Shown piece after piece: positions 43,652 through 55,600 of a DNA stretch of 64,000 nt. Positions within the stretch are counted from its first letter, which is position 1. Every line of letters begins with the position of its first letter. Source of the stretch: Copromyces sp. CBS 386.78 (taxonomy: Eukaryota > Ascomycota > Sordariomycetes > Sordariales > Sordariaceae); NCBI GenBank assembly GCA_030685235.1, contig MU839144.1, positions 124,001-188,000 of the forward strand, in the 5' to 3' direction. Under the pieces are notes generated by a model, which had not been told where the DNA came from, did no database searches, and worked only from the letters and a program-made list of their open reading frames with translations. The position numbers and the translations under genes were made by a program.

Positions 43652-46600
43652 AGAGGTGTGGTGGGCTGATGGAATTGGGGTTACAATTTTGAAGGAGGGG
43701 GGATGGAATCAATAGTGACGAGGGAAGGCGATGGATGGATGGTTGGAGTTGGAAATAAAGAATGGGCAAGGTCAAGCACAGAGGTCCGGTATCTAGGTAC
43801 ACTACCTTACTTGTACACTACCGAGGAAGGAAAGTGCGTTTGGATTTTAGAGGGATGGGAAAGAGACTAGATATTAGACATGGAAGGAGCGTTGGAGAGA
43901 GGGTGCCGAGCATTGTGACACGATTGCTCCTCGATGCAGAGAAGGAGCAAAGATGAAGGAATTAAGGGAGGCGAATAGCGCAGAAACACAGGAACCAGAT
44001 CAAGAAGTCATGAAGAGGAAGGAAGCACGTTGGGAAGCGACGCATTTTAGACAGTGATAAGAGTGGAAAAGCAAAAGCAATAACGACGACCATTCTCTGG
44101 ACAGACTCTAACTACTGAACGAATGGTCTAGGTAAGGCTTTGGTCTTTTCCGGTCATGTCGGAATCTACGTCCATGTCCATCATGTCCATGTCGAAACAA
44201 GAAAAAAGACGTCGTGCATGGAGTGCCTGGCCCAAAGGCTCGGGGAACAAGCTAAGCGGGTGGCTTTCCCTTTTTGCCTTTTTCTTTCCTCTGGCATAGA
44301 GCCAAGTATCTCCAGAGATATGAATTACTGTGTGATATGTACATAACACGTCGAATGTGTATAATCCAGGGGTTTGTTTCGTGAGTCCCAACAACAAAGG
44401 GGAACGTAACGTAACTTCTTGGAGAAAAAGCGTGAAGCAGACGAATGCGAGAAAGCGGTCGAAAACCCCTGTCCTGTCCTGTCCTGACATTTGCCCGGGT
44501 GCAGCTACCATGCAGGCCACAACCATCACTTGATCGCCAGGGGCACAGAGAAATGGAACTCTCAGCCTTGCACCATACGAAGGTAAGGTAAGATGGACAT
44601 CTCCGCGGAACTTGCTCATCTTCCTGATGGCTTTTGATGGCTTGCCGATAGCTTGGAGAATGTCAAGGACCAGCCCTTCGGTAGTTCAATCTTCCATTGT
44701 CCTTGTCTAAATACCTTAGGTATCTAGATATGTACTGTGGGTGATTAATAATCGCGGGGAAAAAGCAAGGAATAAAGAACGAAAATCGAGCGACTCCGTT
44801 GGATAGGTGCTGTCAAGATCGCGAACGTGTGAGCGAGATGGCTTCGCCTATGTCGCTTTATCCCTTGTAAGTAGGCCGGTCCATCTAAATCCGATCGGGG
44901 AGGTTCGTAACTCCGGTGCACCTTTTCAGTCTCTGTCAGTTCATTCTTTTTCCTCAATACTTGTACCAGACAGCAGGGAAGAGAATCCTTCCTCTAAGGT
45001 TTCTATCTTTGTTATCGAAAGCAAGAGGACAGGGTTAAAAAGAGCCAACGGCTCGCCTGTTTCCTAAAGGCATGACATGGCATGGCATTACTCATATCTG
45101 CCGGGTTACCTTCGTCAGTTTATGATATATCATAAACGATTTCGGACGCTTCGGGCCCGAGTCAGGGAGTTATATGATCGAAAGAAGAAAGTAATTTGTA
45201 GCGTTGTAAGCCCGGACTTTTGTCCGGAGAACGGGTGGGCTATGTGTCAGGGGAGACAGTGAGACGGCTGAGTTGTTGGAATATCCGAAACAGTACATCC
45301 GAAAACTCCTGTGACTGTTCGGAGTTTTAGACGCTGTCAATAAGGTAGGTATCCAGAGCGAGTTAGCTCCTGAATCTCATCATGGTCGAGCTATCGTGGG
45401 AACTGGAAGATGAAACAGTGTACCTGGATATGTAGAGGTACCTAGTATGGAAGCCCTTATACCTGACAAGGGAAGGAACAGACGGATGCGAAAAGCTGAC
45501 AGGCAAACCGTCAATGTACGTAGGTACTTGGAGCCTTTGGCGTGTTTGGCATATCTGGTCGAGAAGGGCAAGGACATGGGATGAGAGGAAGACACATGAC
45601 ATTTTGACACTGCGTTTATGCAGGTCCCAACAGGTACCAACGCGGTTCAACCCTTCTTGACAGCTGCATTCCTAAGCGCGAGCATTTCCTTTTGGTACCT
45701 TGACCCGAGGAAAGAAGGAACGAAGCACTTATAGGAGTTTGGAGCTTGTGGTGTCAATTTGCCCACACTTCAGTTCTTTTCTGTTTTCCGTCCGATCTTC
45801 AGGAGCGATTAGGCAGCAGGGCACTTGGGACACAGTTAGTCCCTCACAACAATCTCTACTGTGAAGGAGGATGAGACTGGAGATGTCGATTTCATAACAG
45901 ACCGACGATATCAAGATGAAGACGGCTATAGCAAGTGAGTACTATCCTCCACTTGCCGAAGGTGAGATGTAACCGCGTAAGTCAAAGAGAATGACGGCAG
46001 ATGCGTAAGATACCCCGGCCCTGTCCAAGCCATGTTTCTCCTCCTTTCTTAACATCCGGACCATCTCGGAGAGACAGTTAGGCTCCGTAGATACCTTTAG
46101 GTTGGAGGTTGGGTTCGTCAAACCTAAAAATGGCGACAAGGTTCGATTTTGACAGGTTCAAAACCGAAGAGATGAGCCAAGTGGACACATCTCACACAGT
46201 ACGATTCGAAGGAGAAAAAAGGTCCTTCACCTCCCTTCCCCCTTCACACGACAGACAACCTTGAAACCGGCGAGAGTGTCTCACTTGTGAGTAATGCTTA
46301 TTTTCCAAGCTATCGATAAAAATGGCTTTTCGCTAGGCCTTGCCAAAGTGTGCAGGGTGTGTGTGTGGTCTGCCGGAGGGTCTCACCATTGCAACACCCC
46401 GGTTTTCCGGTATTAGTGTACCAATTCCCAAGCGTCTGGCTCAACCCCATATTTTTCTTGGGCGGTTTCCCTCAAATGGTTCACCCGGGTACAGTCCGCG
46501 GGTCCGGGGTTCCCCTTGGAGAGAGAGCTCTGTTCGGTATTCCGCTCTATGTTTGGTCCAATTCCGTGATGTTGCAGTTGAAGGGAACTCTGGGAACGGA

Positions 46601-48062
46601 ACCCATTTCGATCTAGGAGTGCTGCACTGTTCTTCACATATCGATATTACCCAGTGCCCTTACTATGGCCAGTTTTGCTGCTGCCTTTATTGGCATATGG
46701 GCATGTAAAAGGGGGAAAGCGGCCAGTTTCTTTTGCATCTCTTGGGAATTGGAATACGTCGACGATCTCGTGGCTTGAAGTGCTGAACATCATCTAATGT
46801 GTCACCAATGCGGGTAGGGTGTGATGATCATGTTCTCATTTTCGCGTCTGGAATTCCTTCGGGGGTGTTTGGGCTATTGCGTCGTTGGATCCTTCGTTTC
46901 GCCAGCGTTGTTGGGTGGTGGTCAAAGTGTGTCTCGGAGACGATGGACACGGTTCCGTGGGCGAGGACGGTCACTTTCCCGGTGTGCTAGAACCGGAGCA
47001 GTTCCGGGCCTGCGGTCGTTGGATGATGCGCTACCTTCTAGAGAATAGCGTCAAGCTTTGATTCTTGCTGCGTCCTTGGGCGCTCCGCTCACCGAGTCAG
47101 CCCCTGACGGGATTGGGCGCCATTGGAGGACCCCCCGACGGAGTGAGAAACAGGGGGCACGCGATAGAGACAACCCAACTGCTGCATGTCTCATCACATC
47201 GGCGACACGGAATCGCATCGACCTCATTGCCCCATTCTGGCTTTCCTTACCTTTTTCTTGCCCGTTTCTGGCCACAATGGGCACACAATGTCGAAGGAGC
47301 CCGAAATCAAGTCAAGCTCAAGGAACTGTTTGGGCCCAAAGGGGAAATGGTCTGGTGCGTTGCATCCCGCCCAGTGACCACCAGCTCACAGTATCTCACA
47401 TTGTTCCCGTCCGCTGTAGATGGACCAAGGTGATGATCAGAGGCTGACGCTGGCTGAATGCTGAGTGGTGGGGGGAGCAATGGAGCATGGAAGTTGGCTT
47501 GGCTGAATGCTGGGAAAGTCTTCAGCAGCACCCCACCTCATCAGTGATCAGGGGGTTACCAATAAACCAGCCCAGGTCAGCACATGGGACAAACGGAGAG
47601 AGAAAAACGGGGGATCACCTGTACTGTGCCGATAGCGGATAAGATCAAGCATGCATCACTGAACCACTCCCTCGGCAATCGTCGCCAAATGCCTTCATCA
47701 TATTGCTTTGCTTTGTTGCAACGTGCCCGACCTTGGGTGCTTCACTAAAATCTTACATGTAGAGAGCATATATGATATGAGTTATCCCCCACACCCATTT
47801 CGGATCCATGAATTCAGGTACACACACACCCAAAGACGCCCTCAGAATCTCTCTTGCTGTGGCGGAAAAGTTTGACGACGACCGACCGACACCCTCCAAG
47901 AATCTGGTTTCCTTTGTCTCGGAAGTCTCGTGAGCGTTCGCTGGCACCAAGGTGAACAGACATTGAGTGGTGGTTGCTTGGTTTCAAAACGGACGGGACG
48001 CACATAAAGCCACACACACCTTACCTGCCGGGCTTGCCTGACTTTGAGAGAAATCTGCATCC
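43652..48062. other. 4.4 kb gene-poor stretch
   Basis: Many frames of 60-163 codons occur on both strands (for example 44128-44619 minus, 46340-46708 plus, 47058-47447 plus), but they overlap each other, lack domains and start contexts, and look like chance in GC-balanced DNA. Scattered ACCTAAGGTA/TAGGTACCT words, common in Sordariomycete intergenic DNA, occur near 42999, 44716, 45345 and 45430. A small CCTGT tandem repeat lies at 44469-44486. Spliced genes with short exons cannot be excluded. Confidence 0.4.
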
Positions 48063-49022
48063 ATGGCAACCACGCTCCCACGCCCGGCTGTCCTGCCGCA
48101 CTCCAGCGGGTGTCAGTCGTGTTCAGCTTCAGATTGTCTTTCACTTCAGATTATTTGTCCTCCATCAGCACCATCCAACACTAGCGGCAGCAGCACCACG
48201 GCGGGGAGCTTCGCCAGCACTACGCCCACCAATAACCCACCAACACCAAGTGGGGCCAAATCACGACCATCACCACCGCCACAAAAGCAGCAGCAACGGC
48301 AGCATGCCGATTCCAACATGTCGCAAAGCGTCGTCTTGGCCCATTCGAGAGAGCTAGAGCCTCACCGATCTGTATCGACGTCGATGCAAAACATCAACTG
48401 GTGTCCGATGCAAGAATCACCGCATGTGCAATCTGAGGACCATGTGACGAGGTCTTCCCCCGAGCTGCTCGTAGCCGTATGGCCGACAACAACGACAACG
48501 ATATCAACATCAACAGATGGACGCAGCCGCCAACCGTCACAGAGCGTCAGCGTCAACGACTCCATCGGGACACCGTTCATCCACATCCCGCGGTGCAAAC
48601 TATCAATCACCAATTTCGACGATATCCACCAGCCGTTACCTGCAGCAGGAAGAGGGGGTCCGTATCCGGGATACGGAAGCATCAAGATCGAGCAAGTGGC
48701 TCTGCCGCGGGCCGTGGTGCAGCAATTCCTGTCCGGCATCCGCCTACGCAATGGGCTTGCCGGTATGGACGTTGACGTCGCCTTTCCTCGCCACTTTGAC
48801 GACGACCATGAGTGGGTGCAGTCGCGGTGCATCTTGTCAGACTTTTCCGAGCTGGAGGAGGAAGAGGCGGCTCGGCTGTCGAGCGAGGAGAAGCTGTGCT
48901 GCTGGGGCAGCATCGTGTTGACGAAGGACCGAGAACATGGATGGGACCTGGGATTCGTGGTGCACCGTGTGTTGACGCAGCGGGATCCTGTCACCGGGAC
49001 TTGTGCATGTGGTCGTCGATGA
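48063..49022 (+). CDS. Hypothetical protein, up to 319 aa, conserved-looking C-terminal half
   Basis: Open frame ending at TGA 49020-49022. The first ~85 residues are Ser/Thr/Pro/Gln-rich and may be leader rather than protein; an alternative start is Met 86 at 48318. The C-terminal 160 residues look folded: ITNFDDIHQPLP, GSIKIEQVALPRAVVQQFL, an acidic helix SELEEEEAARLSSEEK, then CCWGSIVLTKDREHGWDLGF and a Cys-containing end (TGTCACGRR). No known domain is recognised. The minus strand is also open over 48362-49237 (291 codons), but that reading is Ser/Arg/His-rich with no pattern, so I take the plus strand as real. Function unknown. Confidence 0.5.
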   Translation: MATTLPRPAVLPHSSGCQSCSASDCLSLQIICPPSAPSNTSGSSTTAGSFASTTPTNNPPTPSGAKSRPSPPPQKQQQRQHADSNMSQSVVLAHSRELEPHRSVSTSMQNINWCPMQESPHVQSEDHVTRSSPELLVAVWPTTTTTISTSTDGRSRQPSQSVSVNDSIGTPFIHIPRCKLSITNFDDIHQPLPAAGRGGPYPGYGSIKIEQVALPRAVVQQFLSGIRLRNGLAGMDVDVAFPRHFDDDHEWVQSRCILSDFSELEEEEAARLSSEEKLCCWGSIVLTKDREHGWDLGFVVHRVLTQRDPVTGTCACGRR

Positions 49023-51513
49023 CCGGCACACGGGGTATCAATGTTGCTTCCGCGGTACACGTAGCATTCATTCATAGCGTGCCGATTCCGGGGTTTGGGC
49101 GTTTTGTTGTTATCCTTTTTCATTTGGAAAGGTATTGGGAGGGATCGTCTCTTTAAAGGGATAACAAAAAGACGGAGGAAAGGTCCGGTACGGCGTTGGC
49201 AGTGCAAATTTAGGAAGGCAGAACTTGGGGTAACCACGCATCACTGTACACTATTCCAAGTAATGACTATCGGAGCGGAGTAGTACATATAAAAATAAAT
49301 CAACATTACGGCTGCAATTATCTGCGAACCCGAGAAGATCACCGAGTTTTGTCCTCTTCAAGGGGGAAGGTCTGTAGCTGAGATTGAGAAAGACCGGGCC
49401 TTCCTCCGTGCTTGCTGTGGCCAACCAAATTGGCAGGAACGGGTTCCGGCCCATGTTACAGGCTAGAGCCGTCTACATGGCAATAGGTATGTAATGCTGT
49501 GATCAGCGTAGTTCCAGTCGCATCTCGATCACAAGAACCCGGCACGGTGAATGCGCGGGCCAATCGGGGAGATAGTATGACAATACGGGAGCAAAACCGT
49601 TGAAGCTTCGAAAGGGAAACCATCATGATGTTTTGAACGAAGCCTGAATTACGAGGCTAGACCTGGCGGGTTGCAGTCGTTTAGTTGTTTTTGCGAAGGC
49701 ACGTTGTTGATATCGCCTGATCGCTCGAATTCTCGCTGCAATGCGAACACGATGTTTACAGTCCTTCTGCGGCATGTTAGCCGTCCCAACGCGGGAGGAA
49801 ACAGAGCGATTGGATGGACGATCATCAGGTTCTTTCAACATCAACCGCGATCGGGAAATCTGACCGAGGCGGCAGAAGGAGCACTCTGCAATATGTGCAA
49901 TATGGAAAGTGTTAAGTAGAGGTATTGACTGGTCCGGGCCAGCCAGCGGCGAGGTCTGATTGGTCGAGACATGTCGGAGACGGCTCCTACCAGCCAGATG
50001 AGGCATGCCTATCGTATGATGCTAGCGAGGGTCTGCGAGGCACTGTCAGTGGCTTCACCCACCATTCAGCACCCAGCTTGCGGCGGAAGTTGCACCTGGC
50101 CATTCTGCCCCTGGCAACCGCAGCAAATCAGCGTTCAACAAGAGGGAGCGCCAAGGCTGCTGGACCACTGAATCCAAACATGGAAACTGTTGCGCCAGAC
50201 TTGTTTTACAGCATGATCCCGACTCCGGACCGCTAGCGAGCACATATAGAACACGGTCTCCCCGGCGAGCCTGTCATGAAAATGTCCGTTCCTTCGTATG
50301 ATCTGATTATGTGGGTTTCGAGAATCGGTTGCGCGTCAGTGGTATCATGCTTACCTCCTATTGCAGCATGGCGGCAGCACGGCTTCAACATGGCTTCATT
50401 GGTGGCTTTGAGGGGCTACAGTCGGATATCAGACACTAATGCGCTGAAAAAGCAAGGGCACAAGGGAAGGGGTCCCGACTACCGATTACCTACCGTCTGC
50501 TGAGGGACCGGTCTGCCTTTCGTCTATATCTCGGATACTTTTCCCTTTCTATTTACACTACTCTCAGCTACGGGTTCGGGTCCCGCGTCCATCTCGCAAA
50601 TCTCAACCTGTTGGAGACCCAAAGGCGGAACAATGCGTTATTAGGCGGAAAGGGACAACCTTGTTGGAGGGGACCACGGTGATGGAAAAGGTAGGTACCT
50701 CGGAGCTGACAAAAACCGTTGCCAATCCCCCCACTTGCCCGGCACCACTTTGCAACACCACCAAAGGCACAACCAACCACCACCACCACCGGCGACACCT
50801 CCGATAGACCAAGGGGAAGGGGCACACCGGCACAAATTCGACCACACGGGACGGGAACACAACTCGTTTTCCCTCAAAACATTCCCTCAACACAGTACAA
50901 GTACGTGCATCTTTCTGACGTCAGATACGGTGTTGCTTTACCTGGTTGCATGGGATATTCAAATTCTCGCTGCTCATATATCCATTTGTTCCCCAATTCC
51001 CGTCTTTGCCAAAAAGAACACCAATCCCACCACCAAATTCACCACCAGTTCCGTCTCCCCCTCCTGCACCACCATCGGCACTGCACTACCACTACACAAG
51101 CACCAACACTAGCACTACTGTTACCGCCGCCGCCACCACTCACCGTCACCACAACTTCACCGCCGAAAAGGTCACAGCCAAAGGCGGAACAAGACAAGAG
51201 TCGTTCATCACATTAAAACACAGCAAACGCAACTTCTCATGGCGCATCGAAGCAGAGCAAAACAATCGGAACTTATCGGTCCAGTCGGAAATATACTAAA
51301 CAATTGTGCAGGTCAAAGCAAAAGATATCATACATGATTCCAGCCGCCAAACTCCAGATTCCCGCGAATTGAGAAAAAAAAAAAGAAGAAAAAAAGAAGA
51401 AGAAGAAGAAGAAGAAGAAAACCAGCAAACCACGCCAACGCACGCCAAAAATGGGATGCAACAAAAGACAAGAAAAGACATGACAGCAACACAAACACGA
51501 CCCCCCCAGAAAA
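49023..51513. other. Intergenic, no gene supported
   Basis: Only short overlapping frames. The CA-rich stretch at 50719-51216 is open in several plus frames and reads Thr/His/Pro-rich; it is probably the 3' flank of the minus-strand bHLH gene. An A-rich/(GAA)n microsatellite lies at 51373-51420. Confidence 0.45.
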
Positions 51514-52689
51514 TCAGTTTGAAAATGGCAATGAAGCGGACGACTCCCGTCTCTTCGTCTCCAACTCTTGCATCAACTTGGCGTTGGTAGTTTGGAGGTC
51601 GAGGATGTGACGACAAGCCCTCTCAAGGACCTCGGCTTTGCTCCAGTTCCGCGATTTTCGCCCTGTTGCGGACGACGACGATTGCGACTCATCATCGTCC
51701 TCAGGCTCGGCTTTGGGCTCCATGCTAGGGTTGTCAGGGAGCACTTTGAGGAGATTGTCAAAGTACTCGTGCAATCGGTTGCGGTATTGCTTCTCCACTT
51801 GGTTGTGGTTCACTCTGGCGCGACGCTCTTCTGCAGACTCTCCTGGTTTCTGTACCGCCTTGGGGCGCACCACCTTGCGGGCAGCGGTTCGCAGAGCACG
51901 GCCCGATGCAGGTACAGGAGTTGCGCTGTCTTGACCACACACTGGGCGGGCGGATTCAGGAGTCTTCTTCCTGCCACGCTTCTTGGGTTCTGCCTTTTCA
52001 GGCTGCGACTGGTCGAGCGCGGGAGTTGGCAAACGATTCTCGACACCGGATGCCCCGACTTCAACACTCTGCTGTGAATAACTGGGAGAAGAAACAAAGT
52101 TGTTTGCATTTACGGCCCCAGCAACACCCTCCAACAACGGCGAAGTTGCCATAATGGGCAAACCGGACCGCACCGCCATTGTTTCCGCTGTAGCGGCTTT
52201 GTCAAATGACGACCTCATCGGCCATCCGCTCTGTTCCACGCTAAATGCAACACCAGGGCTCGCCATGATATCGGGGGTTTGCCATTCGAAGCCGGAAACA
52301 GAGTTCGTGGCATCGGGCGTGAGAGGAAAGCTCATGTTGCTAGCAGCGCTACTCAATGTGCCCATGGGACTGGGGACGTAGCCAGTCATGGCTTCTCCTC
52401 CGATCGGAGTTGACGGGTCGGCGGAGGCCCACGGTGAGCCGGTCTGGATGGCATTATCGAGAGGGATTGATGCGTCGACGTGTCTTGAGCCCACGCTGTG
52501 CGAAACGGAGGGTGCGCGGCCTGGGTATGTTTGGCTGAACGAGGCGGGCGAATAATCATCGTTTCCGAGGTACACTCTCGCGTTCGGCATCATCGCAAAA
52601 CCGGCATTCTGCCACGAGGCAAGTCCAAAATGCGACGGCATCAATTGAGATTCGACATTCGAAGGTGGCAATTGCCCTGGTTGGAACAT
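51514..52689 (-). CDS. bHLH transcription factor, 391 aa
   Basis: A sequence-specific DNA-binding protein of the basic helix-loop-helix class, expected in the nucleus as a dimer on E-box sites. Residues 1-230 are Ser/Pro-rich and probably regulatory. A KKRGRKK segment at about 236-242 resembles an AT-hook or nuclear localisation signal. The bHLH spans about 289-367: the basic region NHNQVEKQYRNRL carries His295, Glu299 and Arg303, the triad typical of CACGTG binders; helix 1 is HEYFDNLLKVLP; helix 2 starts KAEVLERACRHILDLQ and runs into a short leucine-containing coiled coil. The loop (about 318-350) is long and acidic/Ser-rich, as in several fungal bHLH proteins. The frame is uninterrupted; the ATG at 52687-52689 is the first Met, but an upstream exon cannot be excluded. 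Stop TGA at 51514-51516. Confidence 0.9.
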   Translation of the reverse strand: MFQPGQLPPSNVESQLMPSHFGLASWQNAGFAMMPNARVYLGNDDYSPASFSQTYPGRAPSVSHSVGSRHVDASIPLDNAIQTGSPWASADPSTPIGGEAMTGYVPSPMGTLSSAASNMSFPLTPDATNSVSGFEWQTPDIMASPGVAFSVEQSGWPMRSSFDKAATAETMAVRSGLPIMATSPLLEGVAGAVNANNFVSSPSYSQQSVEVGASGVENRLPTPALDQSQPEKAEPKKRGRKKTPESARPVCGQDSATPVPASGRALRTAARKVVRPKAVQKPGESAEERRARVNHNQVEKQYRNRLHEYFDNLLKVLPDNPSMEPKAEPEDDDESQSSSSATGRKSRNWSKAEVLERACRHILDLQTTNAKLMQELETKRRESSASLPFSN

Positions 52690-55600
52690 GGGATACGACG
52701 AAAACTGGATGTTCTACGCCATCGGTCAGCACACGATCCAAAGACATGTTTTTCCATCATTCGCCGATGGCTTCCGCACAAGCTGCGACAAATTCGACCT
52801 TGATGACGATTCGAGCTTTTTTCTCGAAAAGCACCACACGACTCGCGCACTGTGTATTCGCAACATGAACAATGGCACACCAGGAGAAATGCGATAAAAA
52901 AAAGGATTGCTATTTGTCTGGGGTTTCAAGCTATCGCCGTGTTCCGGTGAAGCTGAATACTAGCACTAGGCGGGGGCTTGCCGACACGCCGACTGGCCTT
53001 TCTTATCGCGGTTTGAAGCCACAAAAAATGCGAGGAGAGAGAGAAATGGTCACGAACCTGATGATAGTGAGCCATGTCGGATGGCCTACGGGCAGCAGTC
53101 TGGTGGTGTGCTTGGTTTAGGAAGGCCATGTTGTGTGTATCGCTTCACGTTGGTGATGGTGATGGCGATGGGTACGTGGCTGCTTTGGTTCGTTGCAGTC
53201 AGTCCTTATGTGGTGGTTTTGCTGGTCTGGATTTTTAGCAAGGTACGCGGGGCACTCGGTTTATGGCCTGGTTGATCTCCAATACTTTCCATGGGTACCT
53301 TCTCCGAGCCGGGCAACCTTTGGCTGCACTTCGAATAGCACTCCTCAGGGATGCTCGGCATTGGTCAAGCCAAGTGCAGTTACAAATGTGAGCATCGGTC
53401 AAAAGCAGCAAAAAGGCCAGCAGCGGACATGGCCTGCCACTAATCACCCAACACACCGCAGCCGGTGCGGTTCAGACCCCCGTCTCCATCCCATGTCGGA
53501 TGGATTCTTAGCGTCGGTTCTGCCCAGTGAGCGAGCACCCCTCTCTTCAACCACCCCCCCAAAATACTAACATGGGCGCCCAGCAATTTGGCAACCGACA
53601 GGCCCCAGAACATTGCGAGTTTCGCGTAGTCTGACTGCTCGGTTATGGATTATGGGTTATCGGACATGGCATGGCACGCATTCAGAACCAGCAGCATTTG
53701 GGTGTTCAAGGGCATCTCGATGGAGAGTGGCATTTGACGAAGATCGCTTCAAGTTTCAGACCCCCCTTGTTTCCCATGGTCCCAAAGACGGAATCGACGA
53801 CGGGCTGACCCTCCGACTCCGCGCAGTACCATGTACCATCTACGTACCGGCGTACCTTGCAATAATGCAGCTCCGAAAATTCCACGTCCGCAACGCGCAA
53901 CAAGACAACACAAAGCAACAGATATGACGCCGGGCACGTTTACCACAGCCTTGCAGTATCTGTTTGCTCAGGACGCTGCACCTGTCGGCATGGCTCAAGC
54001 TGTACCTGTCACCATTTCGGCCTTTGGAACAGGTTAAAGATCATGGTCGGCGATTTTACCCGCACGGAAATCATCAAAGTCAGATCAGTGAGATCTTGCA
54101 TCATCTTTTTTGTCTAGCACCGGATCGATGTCCTTGGAGACAGGACACCCGTCTTTGTCAGGTTTGGAGCTCGCAAGCCCGTTACGGACGGTTCCGACGA
54201 CTTTGCACCAAAGAAAGCCGGCGGAAATCTGAGGCTCCACTCAACTTGAATGGTAAGGTAGGATTCAGTGGAGCGTTCACTGACTAAAAGTGACAGATTG
54301 CGCGGTTGGGTGGATCATGGTAGAGATCATAATAATATAGGTTAATCTCTATATTGGTATTGTAGAGGTATACAGAGGAGGGCTATAGAACCTAACTTGA
54401 GGGTACCCAAAGTACAAGGAGGGGTCTGCAGCAGTCGGGGTAGCCAGAAGGTTAGTCCTTATATAGAACCCTCGCCTTACTAATTAGGTAGGTTTAATCC
54501 TCTAAACTGATAGAAGGCACCTACCTGGTGCTGCAAGTGTTCCAGTGGTGTCCCAGCGGTTGCCCAGTGGTGGCCCAGCGGCAGTCCCCCCACGATACGC
54601 AATTGTGGGAGCACTTTTGCAGCAGTGGCTTCGCTTTTTTCCTTGCCCCGACATAGATTGGTCGACGGTTCCAGCCTAGCACGACGCGCTTGTATAGCAG
54701 CGTTGCAACGGCCATTCGACACCTGTTCTCAGTCAAGCCATCGCGATCTGCCAATTGTTGCCAGTCTCGGAGTCGGCCTGTCCATGCCCGTGGTGCAGAT
54801 CTGGGAGATGATGCTGCTCGAGATCTCAGGGGTTTGTTCCCCCCGGCCGTACCGTAGGCCTCTCCGGGAGTTGTTCGTCTTGGAAGTGGAATTGGATGGC
54901 ATGGCTGCATCGCCGCTGCCCTGCCTGTCCTCAGAGCGTCAAGGCCTCAGGCTGTACATACCTCTACACACACTCGCGCCTGTGACGGACCGCTGGGACA
55001 CACGCTGGGAGCCTACCTTACCTTAGGACTTGCTTCTAAGACTGCCCGGTCTGCGGTGTGAGACATTGTGGGCTCACTAAGTACGGTGAAGGGGGGAGGG
55101 AAAGGCTCGCGACTGCATGGGCTCACCTGCCGGAGCCAGTAAGATGTCCCATCGGCCAATCTTTTCTGGCGATCCAGAGGTTCTAGGCCGGCCCATGAGG
55201 TCATTTCGCTCCCCCACGCCTTTGCCAGAGAGCGCCCAGCCAGGTACGAACGAGCAGGCTGCCCACAAAACCGCACGAGTTTTGGAGCTGGCTAAGGTAC
55301 CTTAGGTAGCTGGTTGCAGGCTAACACCGCAAACGAGCAGCGGTTGGAAATTGTTAGTACCTACTAGAGACGATCACCTCGCAGCAAGATACACTACAGG
55401 CGTAGTGTACCACTGAGCCGTGCCAGGCACTGATCGGCTCCGAGTTTCACCCGTATTGCCATGGATTCAGTCGGTGAACATGGGCACAAGAGTGAGCTCG
55501 ATATCCTGCCTGTCCTGAGGATCTGTCTAGGAGAGAAGGCGTGTTCGCTTCTTTCATCGAACCTTACCTACCTTAACTAAGTGGATGCTTGGCCCTGCCG

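Noticed and set aside
44128..44619. 163-codon minus-strand frame with a DMDMMDMDVDSDM tail
   Set aside because: The tail comes from a GTCCAT repeat, there is no domain or good start context, and plus-strand frames overlap it.
48362..49237. 291-codon minus-strand frame
   Set aside because: It overlaps the plus-strand frame 48063-49022; its reading is Ser/Arg/His-rich without any folded-looking segment, while the plus strand has patterned hydrophobic and acidic stretches.
54359..54970. Possible small element bounded by TGTAGAGGTAT and its inverse
   Set aside because: Only about 11 bases match, the ends do not extend, and no target duplication flanks them.
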